From positions 248,001-312,000 of the forward strand of contig NZ_JAQTWL010000001.1 in NCBI RefSeq assembly GCF_028689295.1: a stretch of DNA of 64,000 nucleotides. The letters are read 5' to 3'. The position numbers and the translations under genes were made by a program. How positions within the stretch are numbered: position 1 is the first letter of the stretch; every line of letters starts with the position of its first letter. The notes under the pieces were generated by a model. It was given only the letters and a program-made list of their open reading frames with translations, was not told the DNA's origin and made no database searches. This document shows positions 48,425 through 61,147 of the stretch, piece by piece. This DNA is from Rhodoferax sp. Its GTDB lineage: Bacteria > Pseudomonadota > Gammaproteobacteria > Burkholderiales > Burkholderiaceae_C.

Positions 48425-49780
<1,356 letters not shown>

Positions 49781-50002
49781 GTCGGTCCATCACCGAACGC
49801 ACGCGCAATGCAGTTCCCGCATGGATGCCATACTGCCTGGCTTTTGAACCCGTCATACGGCTTTCCCAGCGCCACGCAGCCCGGCGCAGGCAACTGCTTG
49901 GTCCCTGCCAACACCTCAGCCATTCGCCAGCAAGCAACGGGTTAAGGCGTTTTTCTGCGCACCTTTTGGCGTATGCTCGTGTTTCACCCCGCGCAAGACG
50001 TG

Positions 50003-50740
50003 ATGAACATTCCAACTACTGAACCCCAACTGGTTTTCATGGCCCGTGGTTTGACCAAGGTCTATGGCGCCGGCGACACCGCGGTGCACGCCCTGCGCGG
50101 CGTGGACCTGGACATTGCGCGCGGCGAATTTGTGGTGCTGCTCGGTGCGTCGGGCAGCGGCAAATCGACGCTGCTGAACATTCTGGGTGGTCTGGACTCG
50201 GCCACCAGCGGCTCGGCGCGCTGGAACTATGCCGGGCACACCCATGAGCTCATTGGCGCCGACGATGCCGAGCTGACGAGTTACCGGCGCGAGCATGTGG
50301 GATTTGTGTTCCAGTTCTACAACCTGATCCCGAGCCTGACCGCGCGTGAAAACGTGGCGCTGGTGACCGACCTGGCCCAGGACCCGATGAAACCCGAGGA
50401 CGCGCTGGCGCTGGTGGGGCTGGGTGAGCGCATGAACCATTTTGTGTCGCAGCTTTCGGGCGGTGAGCAGCAGCGCGTGGCGATTGCGCGGGCCATTTCC
50501 AAGCAGCCCGAGGTGCTGCTGTGCGACGAGCCCACCGGTGCGCTCGACTGCGCCACCGGCATCATGGTGTTGCAGGCCATCGAGCATGTCAATCGCACGC
50601 TCGGCACCACCACCATCGTCATCACCCATAACGCACCGATTGCCGACATGGCCGACCGCGTGCTGCGCCTGGCTGATGGGCGCATCGTCGAGACCCGCGT
50701 CAACACGCACAAGGTGGCGGCGTCCAGCCTGAAGTGGTGA
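50003..50740 (+). CDS. ABC transporter ATP-binding protein (MacB/LolD-like)
   Basis: A 245-residue ATPase of the type-VII (MacB/LolD) group. Walker A is [12 protein letters not shown] near residue 39, the signature [15 protein letters not shown] near residue 145, and Walker [14 protein letters not shown] use the ATG at 50003; one at 49973 is also in frame. It is followed by an FtsX-type permease and an HlyD-like adaptor, so it belongs to a tripartite exporter (DevA-like role). Confidence 0.9.
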   Translation: MNIPTTEPQLVFMARGLTKVYGAGDTAVHALRGVDLDIARGEFVVLLGASGSGKSTLLNILGGLDSATSGSARWNYAGHTHELIGADDAELTSYRREHVGFVFQFYNLIPSLTARENVALVTDLAQDPMKPEDALALVGLGERMNHFVSQLSGGEQQRVAIARAISKQPEVLLCDEPTGALDCATGIMVLQAIEHVNRTLGTTTIVITHNAPIADMADRVLRLADGRIVETRVNTHKVAASSLKW

Positions 50741-50747
50741 GCGCTCG

Positions 50748-53117
50748 ATGAAAGCCATCCACATCAAGCTCTGGCGCGACCTCACGCGGCTGCGCGCCCA
50801 GGTGATCACGATTGCGATGGTGGTGGCGATTGGCGTGGCCGGTTTCGTGGGCATGTTTTCGGTGCACGAATCGCTCAAGGGTTCGCGTGACGCGTTCTAC
50901 CGCGACAACCGGCTGGCCGACGTGTTTGCCAACGTCAAGCGCGCGCCGGTGCACTTGCGCGAAAGACTGGCCGCGCTCGACGGTGTGGCCGAGGTCAAGC
51001 TCGACGTGGTGTTCGATGCGCAGGTGGACCTGCCAGGTGTCGAGCCGCCGGTGACCGGCCGCTTCATCGGTGTGGAGCTGGCGCGCTTGCACTCAGGGAC
51101 CCAGGGCCTGAACGCGCTCACGCTCAAGCGCGGGCGCTGGCCCGAGCGCAATAATGTGCTGGAGGCGCTGGTCAGCGACCGTTTTGCCGTGGCGTGCAGC
51201 CTGAACCCCGGCGACACGGTGCACGCCATCTTCAACGGCAAACGCGAGCGCGTGTTTCTGGTGGGCACAGTGGCCTCGCCCGAGTACGTGTTTGCCTCGC
51301 AAGGCGGTGCGCCTGACGACCAGTCGTTTGGCATCTGGTGGATCGACGCTGCCCGCATGACCGATGCCTTTGACATGCAGGGCGCGTTCAACCAGGTGGC
51401 GCTGCGGCTTGACGCGGGCAAGCCGGAGGCACCGGTGCTCGAGGGGGTTGACCGCTTGCTGGCGCCCTATGGTGCCATCGGTGCGGTGGGGCGCGACAAA
51501 CTGCTGTCGGCCAAGATTGTGGCCGACGAGCTGTCGCAACTCAAGGTGATGGGCACCGTGCTGCCTTCGATCTTTCTGGCGGTGGCCATGTTCATCCTCA
51601 ACGTGGTGCTGAGCCGCCAGGTGGCCACCCAGCGCAGCCAGATCGCCGCGCTCAAGGCGCTGGGCTACAGCGACGGCGCCATTGCCTGGCACTACATCCA
51701 GTTGGCGCTGGTCATCGCCGGGTTGGGTGCGCTGGTGGGGATGGGCCTGAGCGTGCTGATCGGGCGCGGCATGCTGGGCTTGTACGACGAGGTGTTTCGT
51801 TTCAACACGCTGGCCTACGTGACCGAGCCCTGGCTGATCTTGACTTCCCTGCTGATCGCAGTCACCGCCGCTGCTTTAGGCACCTGGACGGCCATTCAGG
51901 CGGTGGTCAGCCTGACCCCGGCGCAAGCCATGCAGCCGCCGACACCGCCCACCTTCAAGCCCACGCTGATCGAGCGTCTGGGCCTGGGCCACTGGGTGAG
52001 CACTGGCGTGCTGATGGTGATCCGCAATTTCGAGCGTCGCCCGCTGCGTGCCGCCTTGACCGTGACCGGCATTGCGCTGGCGGTGGCGCTGCAGATTTCG
52101 GGCGCGTTCTGGCTCGATGCCATTGCGCACATCGTGGACGTGCAGTTTCGCCAGGTGCAGCAGGGCGATGTGCTGGTCAATTTCCAGCGCCCGGTGCCGC
52201 TGGGCGTGGTGCAAGACCTGAATCGCATGCCCGGTGTGATGGCCGCCGAACCCTACCGCAGCGAGCCCGTGCGGCTGCGTTTGCGGGGCCGCAGCGAAGA
52301 CACCGTGCTTACCGGTTACCGCCCCGATGCCAAGCTGATGCGCGTGGTGGACGAGCAGCGCGGCGCGGTGGCCATGCCGGCGCACGGTGTGGTGCTGTCT
52401 GCGCTGCTGGCGAACGCGCTGGACGCGCGGGTGGGTGACCATATTGCGCTGGAGTTCAGGCTATGGAACCAGGTGCACACCGAGGTCGAGGTGGTTGACA
52501 TTGTGCACACCATGTTTGGCAAACTGCTATACATGAACTTGGACGCGATGAACACATTAGCCCGCGACGGCGAGGGTGTGGCCAATGCCGTGCTGCAGGT
52601 GGAGCCGCAGTCCATGGGCGCTTTCTGGGCGGCGGTGAAGGCGGCGCCGGTGATCAACGCGGTGTTTGACAAGGCCGGTTCGATGGCCAACTTCAACAAG
52701 ACCACCTCGCGCAACATGGGGGTGTTCAGCGGCATCCTCACGCTCTTTGCGGTGGCGATGGCCGTGGGTATCATTTACAACGCCGCGCGCATCTCGCTGT
52801 CAGAGCGTGCCTGGGAACTGGCCAGCCTGCGCGTGCTGGGCATGACGCGGGCCGAAGTGTCGGTGCTGTTGCTGGCCGAGCTGGGGGCTGAGTTGCTGCT
52901 GGCTTTGCCCATCGGGGCGGCCACGGGCCTGGGCTTGGCCACGTTGATGATGCAGTTGATGTCCTCCGACAGCATCGATTTTGCGGTGGTGATCGAGCCG
53001 TCCACCTATGCCTCGGCGGCGCTGATCGTGCTGGCCGCCGGTGTGGCCAGCGCGCTGCTGGTGCGCCGGCAGATCGACCATCTTGACCTGGTTTCTGTAT
53101 TGAAAGTACGCGAATGA
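50748..53117 (+). CDS. FtsX-family ABC transporter permease
   Basis: A 789-residue permease with two FtsX modules. Each has an initial helix (residues 16-38 and about 440-460), a large periplasmic MacB-type domain and three more helices (about 260-380 and 660-780). The segment [18 protein letters not shown] marks the second module. Such permeases drive mechanotransmission of periplasmic substrates rather than transport across the inner membrane. It starts 7 bases after the ATPase stop and overlaps the adaptor gene by 4 bases. Confidence 0.88.
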   Translation: MKAIHIKLWRDLTRLRAQVITIAMVVAIGVAGFVGMFSVHESLKGSRDAFYRDNRLADVFANVKRAPVHLRERLAALDGVAEVKLDVVFDAQVDLPGVEPPVTGRFIGVELARLHSGTQGLNALTLKRGRWPERNNVLEALVSDRFAVACSLNPGDTVHAIFNGKRERVFLVGTVASPEYVFASQGGAPDDQSFGIWWIDAARMTDAFDMQGAFNQVALRLDAGKPEAPVLEGVDRLLAPYGAIGAVGRDKLLSAKIVADELSQLKVMGTVLPSIFLAVAMFILNVVLSRQVATQRSQIAALKALGYSDGAIAWHYIQLALVIAGLGALVGMGLSVLIGRGMLGLYDEVFRFNTLAYVTEPWLILTSLLIAVTAAALGTWTAIQAVVSLTPAQAMQPPTPPTFKPTLIERLGLGHWVSTGVLMVIRNFERRPLRAALTVTGIALAVALQISGAFWLDAIAHIVDVQFRQVQQGDVLVNFQRPVPLGVVQDLNRMPGVMAAEPYRSEPVRLRLRGRSEDTVLTGYRPDAKLMRVVDEQRGAVAMPAHGVVLSALLANALDARVGDHIALEFRLWNQVHTEVEVVDIVHTMFGKLLYMNLDAMNTLARDGEGVANAVLQVEPQSMGAFWAAVKAAPVINAVFDKAGSMANFNKTTSRNMGVFSGILTLFAVAMAVGIIYNAARISLSERAWELASLRVLGMTRAEVSVLLLAELGAELLLALPIGAATGLGLATLMMQLMSSDSIDFAVVIEPSTYASAALIVLAAGVASALLVRRQIDHLDLVSVLKVRE

Positions 53118-54349
53118 ATGACAAGAATAGCTGGAAAAAATACCAACGCTGGCTCATTGGCGCACTGTTGCTGGCCGCTGCGGCCGCGCTGATCTATGCG
53201 GTGTACCGGCCGCGCCCGCTCATTGTGGAGGTGGCCACGGTCAGCACCGGCACTTTTGAGCAGACCATCGAGGAAGACGGCCGCTTGCGCCCGAAGAGCC
53301 GCTATGTGATCACCGCGCCCACTCAGGCAGCCTTGCTGCGCCCGACGCTCAAGGTGGGTGACACGGTGCGCTCGGGTGACGTGGTGGCCATACTGGAGCC
53401 GGTGGCGCCGCAGATGATCGATGCGCGCACCCGCACGGTGCTGCAACAGCGTGTCGGCAGCTTCGAGGCCGCGCGCCGTACCGTCACTGCGCAGGTGCAG
53501 CAGGCGCAGACCGCGCTGGCGCAGGCCGCGTTGGAGGCGGAGCGGGCGGGCAAACTCGCGCAGGACAACTTCATCTCGGCGTCGGCGCGCGACCAGGCCG
53601 TGCTGACGCGCCAGGCCGCCCAGCAGGCGCTCGAAGCAGCCCGGGCCGAGCAGGGCAGGGCCGATTTTGCGCTGGCCGAAGCCCGCGCCGCGCTGGCGCG
53701 CGCCGAACCGGCAGCGACTGGGCAAAACATGGGCCGCTGGGATTTGAAGAGCCCGGTCGATGGCCAGGTGCTCAAGTTGCACCAGGACAGCGCGGTCGCC
53801 GTAAGCGCCGGCCAGCCGCTGCTCGACATTGGCGATACGGCGGCAATGGAAGCGGTCATCGACGTGCTGTCGGGCGAGGTGCGGCAGATTCAGCCCGGCG
53901 CGCTGGTGCAACTGTCGCTGGGCAGCGGCGCACCAGCGCTCACCGGGCGGGTCACACGCATCGAGCCGGTGGCGTTCACCAAGGTGTCGGCGCTGGGCAT
54001 TGAGGAGCAGCGCGTGAATGTGATCGTGAGCCTGGAGCCGGTCGCAACTGAGGCACAGCGCCTGGGCGATGGTTTTCGCGTCGATGCGCGCATCACCGTG
54101 TTCAAGCAGGCCAGTGCCCTGCTGGTGCCCACCGCCGCGCTGGTGCGCGACGGCGCGCAATGGCGCGTGTTCGTGGTCGAAGCCGGCCGCGCCCGCGCCC
54201 GAGCGGTGCAGCTCAATGACCGCAATGCCGACGCGGCCTGGCTTAAAGAGGGTCTGCGCGAGGGCGAAACCGTGCTGCTCTACCCCGGCAGCATGATTGC
54301 CGACGGGCAGCCGGTGCGCTTGCGCAACGGGCCGAAAGCACCGGGTTAA
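53114..54349 (+). CDS. HlyD/RND-type periplasmic adaptor subunit
   Basis: A 411-residue membrane-fusion protein. The N-terminal anchor helix (residues 13-32, WLIGALLLAAAAALIYAVY) is followed by a lipoyl half (TFEQTIEEDGRLRPKSRYVITAP), a long coiled-coil hairpin (about residues 105-195, Ala/Gln/Arg-rich) and beta-barrel domains (VDGQVLKLHQDSAVAVSAGQPLLDIGD). It joins the ABC pump to an outer-membrane channel. No outer-membrane factor gene is adjacent. Confidence 0.88.
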   Translation: MNDKNSWKKYQRWLIGALLLAAAAALIYAVYRPRPLIVEVATVSTGTFEQTIEEDGRLRPKSRYVITAPTQAALLRPTLKVGDTVRSGDVVAILEPVAPQMIDARTRTVLQQRVGSFEAARRTVTAQVQQAQTALAQAALEAERAGKLAQDNFISASARDQAVLTRQAAQQALEAARAEQGRADFALAEARAALARAEPAATGQNMGRWDLKSPVDGQVLKLHQDSAVAVSAGQPLLDIGDTAAMEAVIDVLSGEVRQIQPGALVQLSLGSGAPALTGRVTRIEPVAFTKVSALGIEEQRVNVIVSLEPVATEAQRLGDGFRVDARITVFKQASALLVPTAALVRDGAQWRVFVVEAGRARARAVQLNDRNADAAWLKEGLREGETVLLYPGSMIADGQPVRLRNGPKAPG

Positions 54350-54466
54350 ACCCAAACATTGACGCAGACGAAGCTGTAAGCTTATTGAGTTACATTCAAC
54401 AAGAGGGATTTATTGGGGATAAATTCCGGTGTTTAGAAGTCTGCGATAAAAACAAACGACAGAGAC

Positions 54467-54799
54467 ATGAAAACCACTCAGCCACAAAATTCGAGCGGCG
54501 CTGGCAGATACCAAAGAGCCACTGACCGGTTCATTTCTGAGCTACCGATGGAGATCAACGGATCACCAGGTGTCACCAGAAATATCAGCGCAACGGGCGT
54601 CTATTTCGAAACCAGCGAAGAGCCAGCGTCCGGCGCCAAGGTCAGCTTTACGATCGATGTGCTCGTCAACGGTGAATCCTTGAAAATGGTCTGCTCGGGG
54701 GAGGTGGTCCGGGTGGATCACAAAGAAGGAGCAGTCGGTATCGCCGTGAAATTAGACAATTCAGTTTTTGCTGGCGCTCGCACTGAAGCGCGTTCATGA
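54467..54799 (+). CDS. PilZ-domain protein
   Basis: A 110-residue cytosolic single-domain PilZ protein. The c-di-GMP pocket is visible as Arg17-xxx-Arg21 (RATDR) and the NxSxxG motif in NISATGVYF near residue 39. Both motifs are intact, so cyclic-di-GMP binding is likely. No adjacent partner gene hints at its target. It lies alone between the exporter operon and dcd. Confidence 0.85.
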   Translation: MKTTQPQNSSGAGRYQRATDRFISELPMEINGSPGVTRNISATGVYFETSEEPASGAKVSFTIDVLVNGESLKMVCSGEVVRVDHKEGAVGIAVKLDNSVFAGARTEARS

Positions 54800-54907
54800 C
54801 CGGTATCAGGTCACAGCCCTGAAAATCCTGCTCGGTGACTTGCCTGGAGTCTCCACTTTCCCTGAACCCGCTGCTTACAATCGCGCCAACCCCAGGAGTT
54901 GAACCCG

Positions 54908-55477
54908 ATGACGATCAAAAGCGATAAATGGATCCGCCGCATGGCCGAGCAGCACGGCATGATCGAGCCCTTCGAGCCCGGCCAGATCCGCCAGGATGCA
55001 GTTGGCAACAAAATTGTCAGCTATGGCACCAGCAGTTATGGCTACGACATCCGCTGCGCGCCCGAGTTCAAGGTCTTCACCAACATCCACAGCACGGTGG
55101 TGGACCCCAAGAATTTCGACGAAAAGAGCTTTGTCGATTTCAACGAGGACGTCTGCATCATCCCGCCCAACAGCTTTGCGCTGGCGCGCACCGTGGAGTA
55201 CTTTCGCATCCCGCGCAACGTGCTCACCATCTGCCTGGGCAAAAGCACCTACGCGCGCTGCGGCATCATCGTCAACGTGACCCCGTTCGAACCCGAGTGG
55301 GAGGGGTATGTGACGCTTGAGTTCAGCAACACGACGCCGCTGCCGGCCAAGATTTACGCGGGCGAGGGCTGCGCCCAAGTGCTGTTTTTCGAGAGCGATG
55401 AAGTCTGCGAGACCAGCTACAAGGACCGCGGCGGCAAGTACCAGGGCCAGCGCGGCGTGACACTGCCCAAAGCCTGA
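54908..55477 (+). CDS. dcd: dCTP deaminase
   Basis: A 189-residue trimeric enzyme that deaminates dCTP to dUTP for thymidylate synthesis. Conserved blocks [64 protein letters not shown] (in outline) and the C-terminal ISNT-like [23 protein letters not shown] are intact. ATG 54908 follows AGGAG at 54892-54896; the TTG at 54899 is too near that site. Confidence 0.95.
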   Translation: MTIKSDKWIRRMAEQHGMIEPFEPGQIRQDAVGNKIVSYGTSSYGYDIRCAPEFKVFTNIHSTVVDPKNFDEKSFVDFNEDVCIIPPNSFALARTVEYFRIPRNVLTICLGKSTYARCGIIVNVTPFEPEWEGYVTLEFSNTTPLPAKIYAGEGCAQVLFFESDEVCETSYKDRGGKYQGQRGVTLPKA

Positions 55478-55497
55478 GTGTCAACAGGACAAACACC

Positions 55498-56358
55498 ATG
55501 AAATGGGAAGGCAACCGTCAGTCCGACAACGTCGAGGATCGCCGCAGCGGCAGTGGCGGACTGGGTGGTCGTGGCATCGGCATCGGCTCGGTGGCCATCG
55601 CGCTGGTGGTGTCCTATTTTCTTGGGATCAGCCCGTTGACGGTGCTCAATCTGCTCAGCGGTGGCGGCCTTGACGGACAAACCCAGTCGGCACCAGCCCA
55701 GAAACCCCCCGCCGATGACCGCATGGCGGCGTTTGTTTCCACTGTGCTGGCTGACACCGAAGATGTCTGGAAAGAGGTGTTCGTTCAGGGCGGGGCGACT
55801 TACCAGGAACCCAAGCTGGTGCTGTTTCGCGGCACGACGTCCACCGCCTGCGGGCAGGGGCAGGCCGCGATGGGGCCGTTTTACTGCCCTTCAGACCAGA
55901 ATGTTTACATCGACCTGGATTTTTACGAGACCCTGAAGAACCAGCTGGGCGCGCCCGGCGATTTTGCCCAGGCCTACGTGATTGCCCACGAGGTGGGTCA
56001 CCATGTGCAAAACCTGATGGGTATCACCACCAAAATGGAGCAGATGCGCGGCCGTGTCAACCAGACCGAGTACAACGCCCTGAGCGTGCGTCTGGAGTTA
56101 CAGGCTGATTGTTTTTCCGGAGTCTGGGCCAACCACGCTCAGGCGGCACGGCAGTTGCTGGAACAGGGCGACGTCGAAGAAGCCATGAACGCCGCCGCGC
56201 GGATTGGCGACGACGCCCTGCAGCGCGCCGGTAAGGGCCAGGTGGTGCCCGACAGCTTTACCCACGGCACCAGCGCCCAACGCCAGCGCTGGTTCGAGAC
56301 GGGCTTGAAAAACGGCAATGTCAAGGGCTGCGACACCTTCTCGACGCGCGCCTTGTGA
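55498..56358 (+). CDS. Neutral zinc metallopeptidase (YpfJ family)
   Basis: A 286-residue protein. Residues 25-45 form one membrane helix. The peptidase domain has QNVYIDLDFYETL and the zinc motif HEVGHHVQ, with ligands His164 and His168 and catalytic Glu165. LQADCFSGVWANHA supplies the third-ligand region. YpfJ members are of unknown substrate. It begins 20 bases after dcd. Confidence 0.9.
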   Translation: MKWEGNRQSDNVEDRRSGSGGLGGRGIGIGSVAIALVVSYFLGISPLTVLNLLSGGGLDGQTQSAPAQKPPADDRMAAFVSTVLADTEDVWKEVFVQGGATYQEPKLVLFRGTTSTACGQGQAAMGPFYCPSDQNVYIDLDFYETLKNQLGAPGDFAQAYVIAHEVGHHVQNLMGITTKMEQMRGRVNQTEYNALSVRLELQADCFSGVWANHAQAARQLLEQGDVEEAMNAAARIGDDALQRAGKGQVVPDSFTHGTSAQRQRWFETGLKNGNVKGCDTFSTRAL

Positions 56359-56406
56359 GCGTTGTAGGATAATGGTGCATTGATAGCATCTGAAACCTGG
56401 CATTGA

Positions 56407-57888
<1,482 letters not shown>

Positions 57889-57898
57889 TCGCAGGGGC

Positions 57899-58744
57899 TT
57901 ATTCGCCCGGCCTTTGCGCCTGCTCGCACTTCACCTGAATCAATTCGTGCTCTTGCGCGCTGCCACCGAGCTTCAGCGCGCTCAAGTGGCCGCCCCAGAC
58001 ACAGCCAGAATCCAGCGCCAGCACATCGTCGCGGCCCAGCCAGCCCAGCGTGGACCAGTGACCAAACGCCACCGTGACATCGACGGTCTTGCGTCCGGGC
58101 ACCTCAAACCAGGGCAGGTAGCCCGGCGGTGCCGCATGGGCGCCGTCGCTGGTCTGGAACTCCATCACGCCGTCAGATGTGCAAAAGCGCAGCCGCGTCA
58201 GGGCGTTCACAATCACTCGCAAGCGCTCCGCTCCAGTCAGGCTGTCGTCCCAGCGGTTGGCCGTATTGCCATACATCTGATGCAAAAAGTCGATCAGGTC
58301 GGGGCCGCGCAATACCGTTTCAAATTCTTTTGCCAGCGCCATGGTCTGCGTGGCGCTCCAGCCTGGCAGCACGCCGGCGTGCACCATAAGGTACGCATGT
58401 GCCTGGTGTTGCAACAAAAAAGCCATGTGCTGCTGGCGCAGCCAGGCCAGCATCGCCTCGCGGTCGGGTGCTTGCAGCACGTTGTCTAACGTGTCCTTGC
58501 GGCTGGGCCGGCGCGCCCCCACGGCTGCCGCCAGCAAATGCAGGTCGTGGTTGCCAAGCAAACATTGCGCGGCATCCCCATAACTCATCAGGCGGCGCAG
58601 CACGCCGGCCGAGTCGGGACCGCGGTTGACCAGGTCGCCCAAGAAGTAGAGCGTATCCGTGCTGGGTGAGAAGGAAATGGTGTCCAGCAAATGTTGCAAA
58701 GCGCTGTCGCAGCCCTGCACGTCGCCAATCAGGTAAAGTGCCAT
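57899..58744 (-). CDS. apaH: Bis(5'-nucleosyl)-tetraphosphatase, symmetrical
   Basis: A 281-residue metallophosphoesterase that splits Ap4A into two ADP and removes Np4A RNA caps. Motifs LIGDVQGCDSAL (residue 5 on), FLGDLVNRGPDS and CLLGNHDLHLLA are the metal-binding signature. ATG 58744 is used; an earlier start overlaps the divergent CNNM gene. The gene ends 11 bases from the convergent helicase gene. Confidence 0.94.
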   Translation of the reverse strand: MALYLIGDVQGCDSALQHLLDTISFSPSTDTLYFLGDLVNRGPDSAGVLRRLMSYGDAAQCLLGNHDLHLLAAAVGARRPSRKDTLDNVLQAPDREAMLAWLRQQHMAFLLQHQAHAYLMVHAGVLPGWSATQTMALAKEFETVLRGPDLIDFLHQMYGNTANRWDDSLTGAERLRVIVNALTRLRFCTSDGVMEFQTSDGAHAAPPGYLPWFEVPGRKTVDVTVAFGHWSTLGWLGRDDVLALDSGCVWGGHLSALKLGGSAQEHELIQVKCEQAQRPGE

Positions 58745-58768
58745 GGTGTTTATTGTCCTTTGAGATGC

Positions 58769-60076
58769 ATGGAATTTCTGCTGATTGTCTTTTTGACCCT
58801 GCTTAATGGTGTTTTTGCCATGTCGGAGCTGGCGCTGGCCGCCAGTCGCAAGTCGCGTCTCAGCGCCATGACCGAAGCGGGCGACAAGGGCGCCCAAGCG
58901 GCGCTCACGCTGCTGGAAAACCCCAACCAGTTTTTATCGACGGTGCAGGTCGGTATTACCTCGATCGGCGTGCTCAACGGTATTGTGGGCGAGGCTGCGT
59001 TCAGCGCCGGGCTGGCCCACTGGCTGCAGGGTTGGGGCATGGCCGAGAAGGGCGCGGCCCTCGCCGCCACGGCGCTGGTGGTAACCATCATCACCTATAC
59101 CACCATCATTTTTGGCGAACTGGTGCCCAAGCGAATCGGCCAGTTGTATCCGGAACAGGTGTCGCGCTGGGTGTCGCGCCCCATGCTGTGGATGGCCCGG
59201 GCGGCGGGGCCGTTTGTGAAATTGCTGTCGGGCTCCACTGCCGCCATGCTCAGGCTGTTGCGGATCGACACCAGCGCGGTGCGCGCCATGACCGAAGAAG
59301 AAATTTCTGCCAGTCTGGTCGAGGGCGTCGATGCCGGTGTGATCGAGGAGCACGAGCACCAGATGGTGCAAAACGTGTTTGGCCTCGATGACCGGCAGCT
59401 GACCTCGCTGATGGTGCCGCGCGCCGAGGTCGATTGGCTTGATGCCGACATCAGCGTGGCGCAGGCGCTGCAAAAAGTGGGCACTGATGGCGCCCTGCGC
59501 GCGCATTCGTGGTACCCGGTGTGCCGTGGCTCCCTCGACGATGTGGTCGGCAAGATCAGTGTGGCCCACATGCTCGAACTGGGGGCGGGCGCGCCGGGCA
59601 CGCTGGAAGACTATGCGAGTCCGGCTGTCTTCGTCCCCGAAACCCTCAGCGCCATGACCTTGCTGGAGCAGTTTCGCGCCAAGGTGGGGCGCCTGGTGTT
59701 GGTGGTGGACGAATACGGCGTGGTGCAGGGCCTGCTCACGCCGCATGATCTGCTGGAAGCCATCACCGGCGAGCTGCAGCCCAGTGCCAAAACCGAAGCC
59801 TGGGCGGTGCAGCGCGACGATGGCAGCTGGCTGCTCGACGGCATGATGCCGGTGAGCGAGCTCAAGGCCCGCCTAGACATGGATGATCTGCCCCTGGAGG
59901 AGCGCGGCCGCTATAACACCCTGGCCGGTTTGTTGATGGCGGTGAGCGGCCACATGCCGGTGACCGGCGAGAAAATTGAATGTGAAGGCTGGTTGTTCGA
60001 GGTGGTGGACCTCGACGGCAAGCGCGTGGACAAGGTGCTGGCCAGCCTGATGCCTGTCAAAGCAGATACGGAATGA
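58769..60076 (+). CDS. CNNM/CorC (hemolysin-type) transporter protein
   Basis: A 435-residue protein. The DUF21 membrane domain (residues 1-200) starts MEFLLIVFLTLLNGVFAMSELALAASRKSRL. Two CBS domains follow (residues 215-340, with MVPRAEVDWLD), then a CorC/HlyC domain (residues 350-430, with DDGSWLLDGMMPVSELKARL). The family moves or controls Mg2+/Co2+, or affects haemolysis-type phenotypes; the activity here is not known. ATG 58769 gives the standard N-terminus. The 3' end overlaps the convergent ICMT-like gene by 20 bases. Confidence 0.9.
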   Translation: MEFLLIVFLTLLNGVFAMSELALAASRKSRLSAMTEAGDKGAQAALTLLENPNQFLSTVQVGITSIGVLNGIVGEAAFSAGLAHWLQGWGMAEKGAALAATALVVTIITYTTIIFGELVPKRIGQLYPEQVSRWVSRPMLWMARAAGPFVKLLSGSTAAMLRLLRIDTSAVRAMTEEEISASLVEGVDAGVIEEHEHQMVQNVFGLDDRQLTSLMVPRAEVDWLDADISVAQALQKVGTDGALRAHSWYPVCRGSLDDVVGKISVAHMLELGAGAPGTLEDYASPAVFVPETLSAMTLLEQFRAKVGRLVLVVDEYGVVQGLLTPHDLLEAITGELQPSAKTEAWAVQRDDGSWLLDGMMPVSELKARLDMDDLPLEERGRYNTLAGLLMAVSGHMPVTGEKIECEGWLFEVVDLDGKRVDKVLASLMPVKADTE

Positions 60077-60509
60077 ACCAGCGCGTGCGCGACTGGTAGT
60101 GCGCATAGGCCGGATGCAGCGCCGCCATCCAGCGTTCTTCAAGCACGGCCTTGGACAGCAGCATCAGGCACAACACACCCCAGAGCAACCAGGCCAGGAC
60201 ATCAGCGCGCGTCAGGACGCAGGCCAGGCCGAACAACATCACCGCGGTGTACATGGGGTGGCGAATCCAGCGGTAGGGGCCGTGCGCCACCAGTTTGCCA
60301 TCAGCACGCGGGGTGGGATGAATGTTGAAATTGCCGGGCCGGTTGGCCGTCAGTGCCCACAAGCCGACCAGCCCGCTCAAGCCCAGGGCCAGCCAGGCCA
60401 GTGCTGGCACGGAGTGCTGCATGAAACGGGGCGCTGCCAGCACGATCAATGCGCCCAGGCTGCCGAACTGGCCAAGCACCAGCAGTTTGCCAAGGGTGTG
60501 TGGATTCAT
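60057..60509 (-). CDS. Isoprenylcysteine carboxyl methyltransferase-like membrane protein
   Basis: A 150-residue inner-membrane protein with about four helices. The motif HGPYRWIRHPMYT near residue 75 and the C-terminal LEERWMAALHPAYAHYQSRTRWFIPYL fit the ICMT/PEMT-like methyltransferase group. Bacterial members methylate unknown lipids or are of unknown role. ATG 60509 was chosen; the longer in-frame opening up to 60581 has no family match. Confidence 0.82.
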   Translation of the reverse strand: MNPHTLGKLLVLGQFGSLGALIVLAAPRFMQHSVPALAWLALGLSGLVGLWALTANRPGNFNIHPTPRADGKLVAHGPYRWIRHPMYTAVMLFGLACVLTRADVLAWLLWGVLCLMLLSKAVLEERWMAALHPAYAHYQSRTRWFIPYLL

Positions 60510-60573
60510 GCGCGAGTGCCTGTTCGAGTGGGTGTTGACTGAAGGGTGATTGCTGCTACTGTAATGTCTTTGC

Positions 60574-61131
60574 ATGATCAAATCTCAACGAAACGCAAGC
60601 ATGGATACTGGTCAACGATACGCACAGTCAAACCAGCGCCTCTTTCTGGCGCTTTGGCCCGACGACCGCGTGCGACGGCAACTGGCCGCCCATGCCGATC
60701 AATGGCTGTGGCCAGAGGGCTGTGTGCGCTACGCGCCAGAGGACTGGCATGTCACGCTGCATTTCATGGGTGATGTTGCAAGCGAAAAAGTGCAGGCGAT
60801 TGCCGCCGCTGCTGCGCTGCCGTTCCAGCCTTTCGATCTGGTATTCGACCAACCCCGGCTCTGGCCCCGCGGCCTGGCCGTGGTGTGTGCCTCGGAACTG
60901 TCCGCGGCGCTGAAAAGTCTGCACGAGGCGCTCGGGCAAGCGCTGTGCGCGCTTGATGTTGCGCTGGACAAGCGACCCTACGTGCCCCACGTCACGCTGG
61001 CGCGCCATGCCGAGGCTGCAGTTCCACCGGCCGCTTGCGAACCTGTGCGTTGGCCAATGCGGGGTTTTGCGCTCGTGGTTTCCACCGGGCTCAAGGCGCC
61101 TCGTTACCGGGTGCTTCGCCAGTACCTTTGA
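60574..61131 (+). CDS. thpR: RNA 2',3'-cyclic phosphodiesterase (ThpR/LigT)
   Basis: A 185-residue 2H-phosphoesterase. The paired HxTx motifs HVTLHF (about residue 65) and HVTLAR (about residue 140) are the two catalytic histidine sites. The enzyme opens 2',3'-cyclic phosphates on RNA. ATG 60574 or 60601 may be used; the shorter form has 176 residues. It starts divergently from the ICMT-like gene. Confidence 0.88.
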   Translation: MIKSQRNASMDTGQRYAQSNQRLFLALWPDDRVRRQLAAHADQWLWPEGCVRYAPEDWHVTLHFMGDVASEKVQAIAAAAALPFQPFDLVFDQPRLWPRGLAVVCASELSAALKSLHEALGQALCALDVALDKRPYVPHVTLARHAEAAVPPAACEPVRWPMRGFALVVSTGLKAPRYRVLRQYL

Positions 61132-61147
61132 CATCGGCGTCGCGCCA

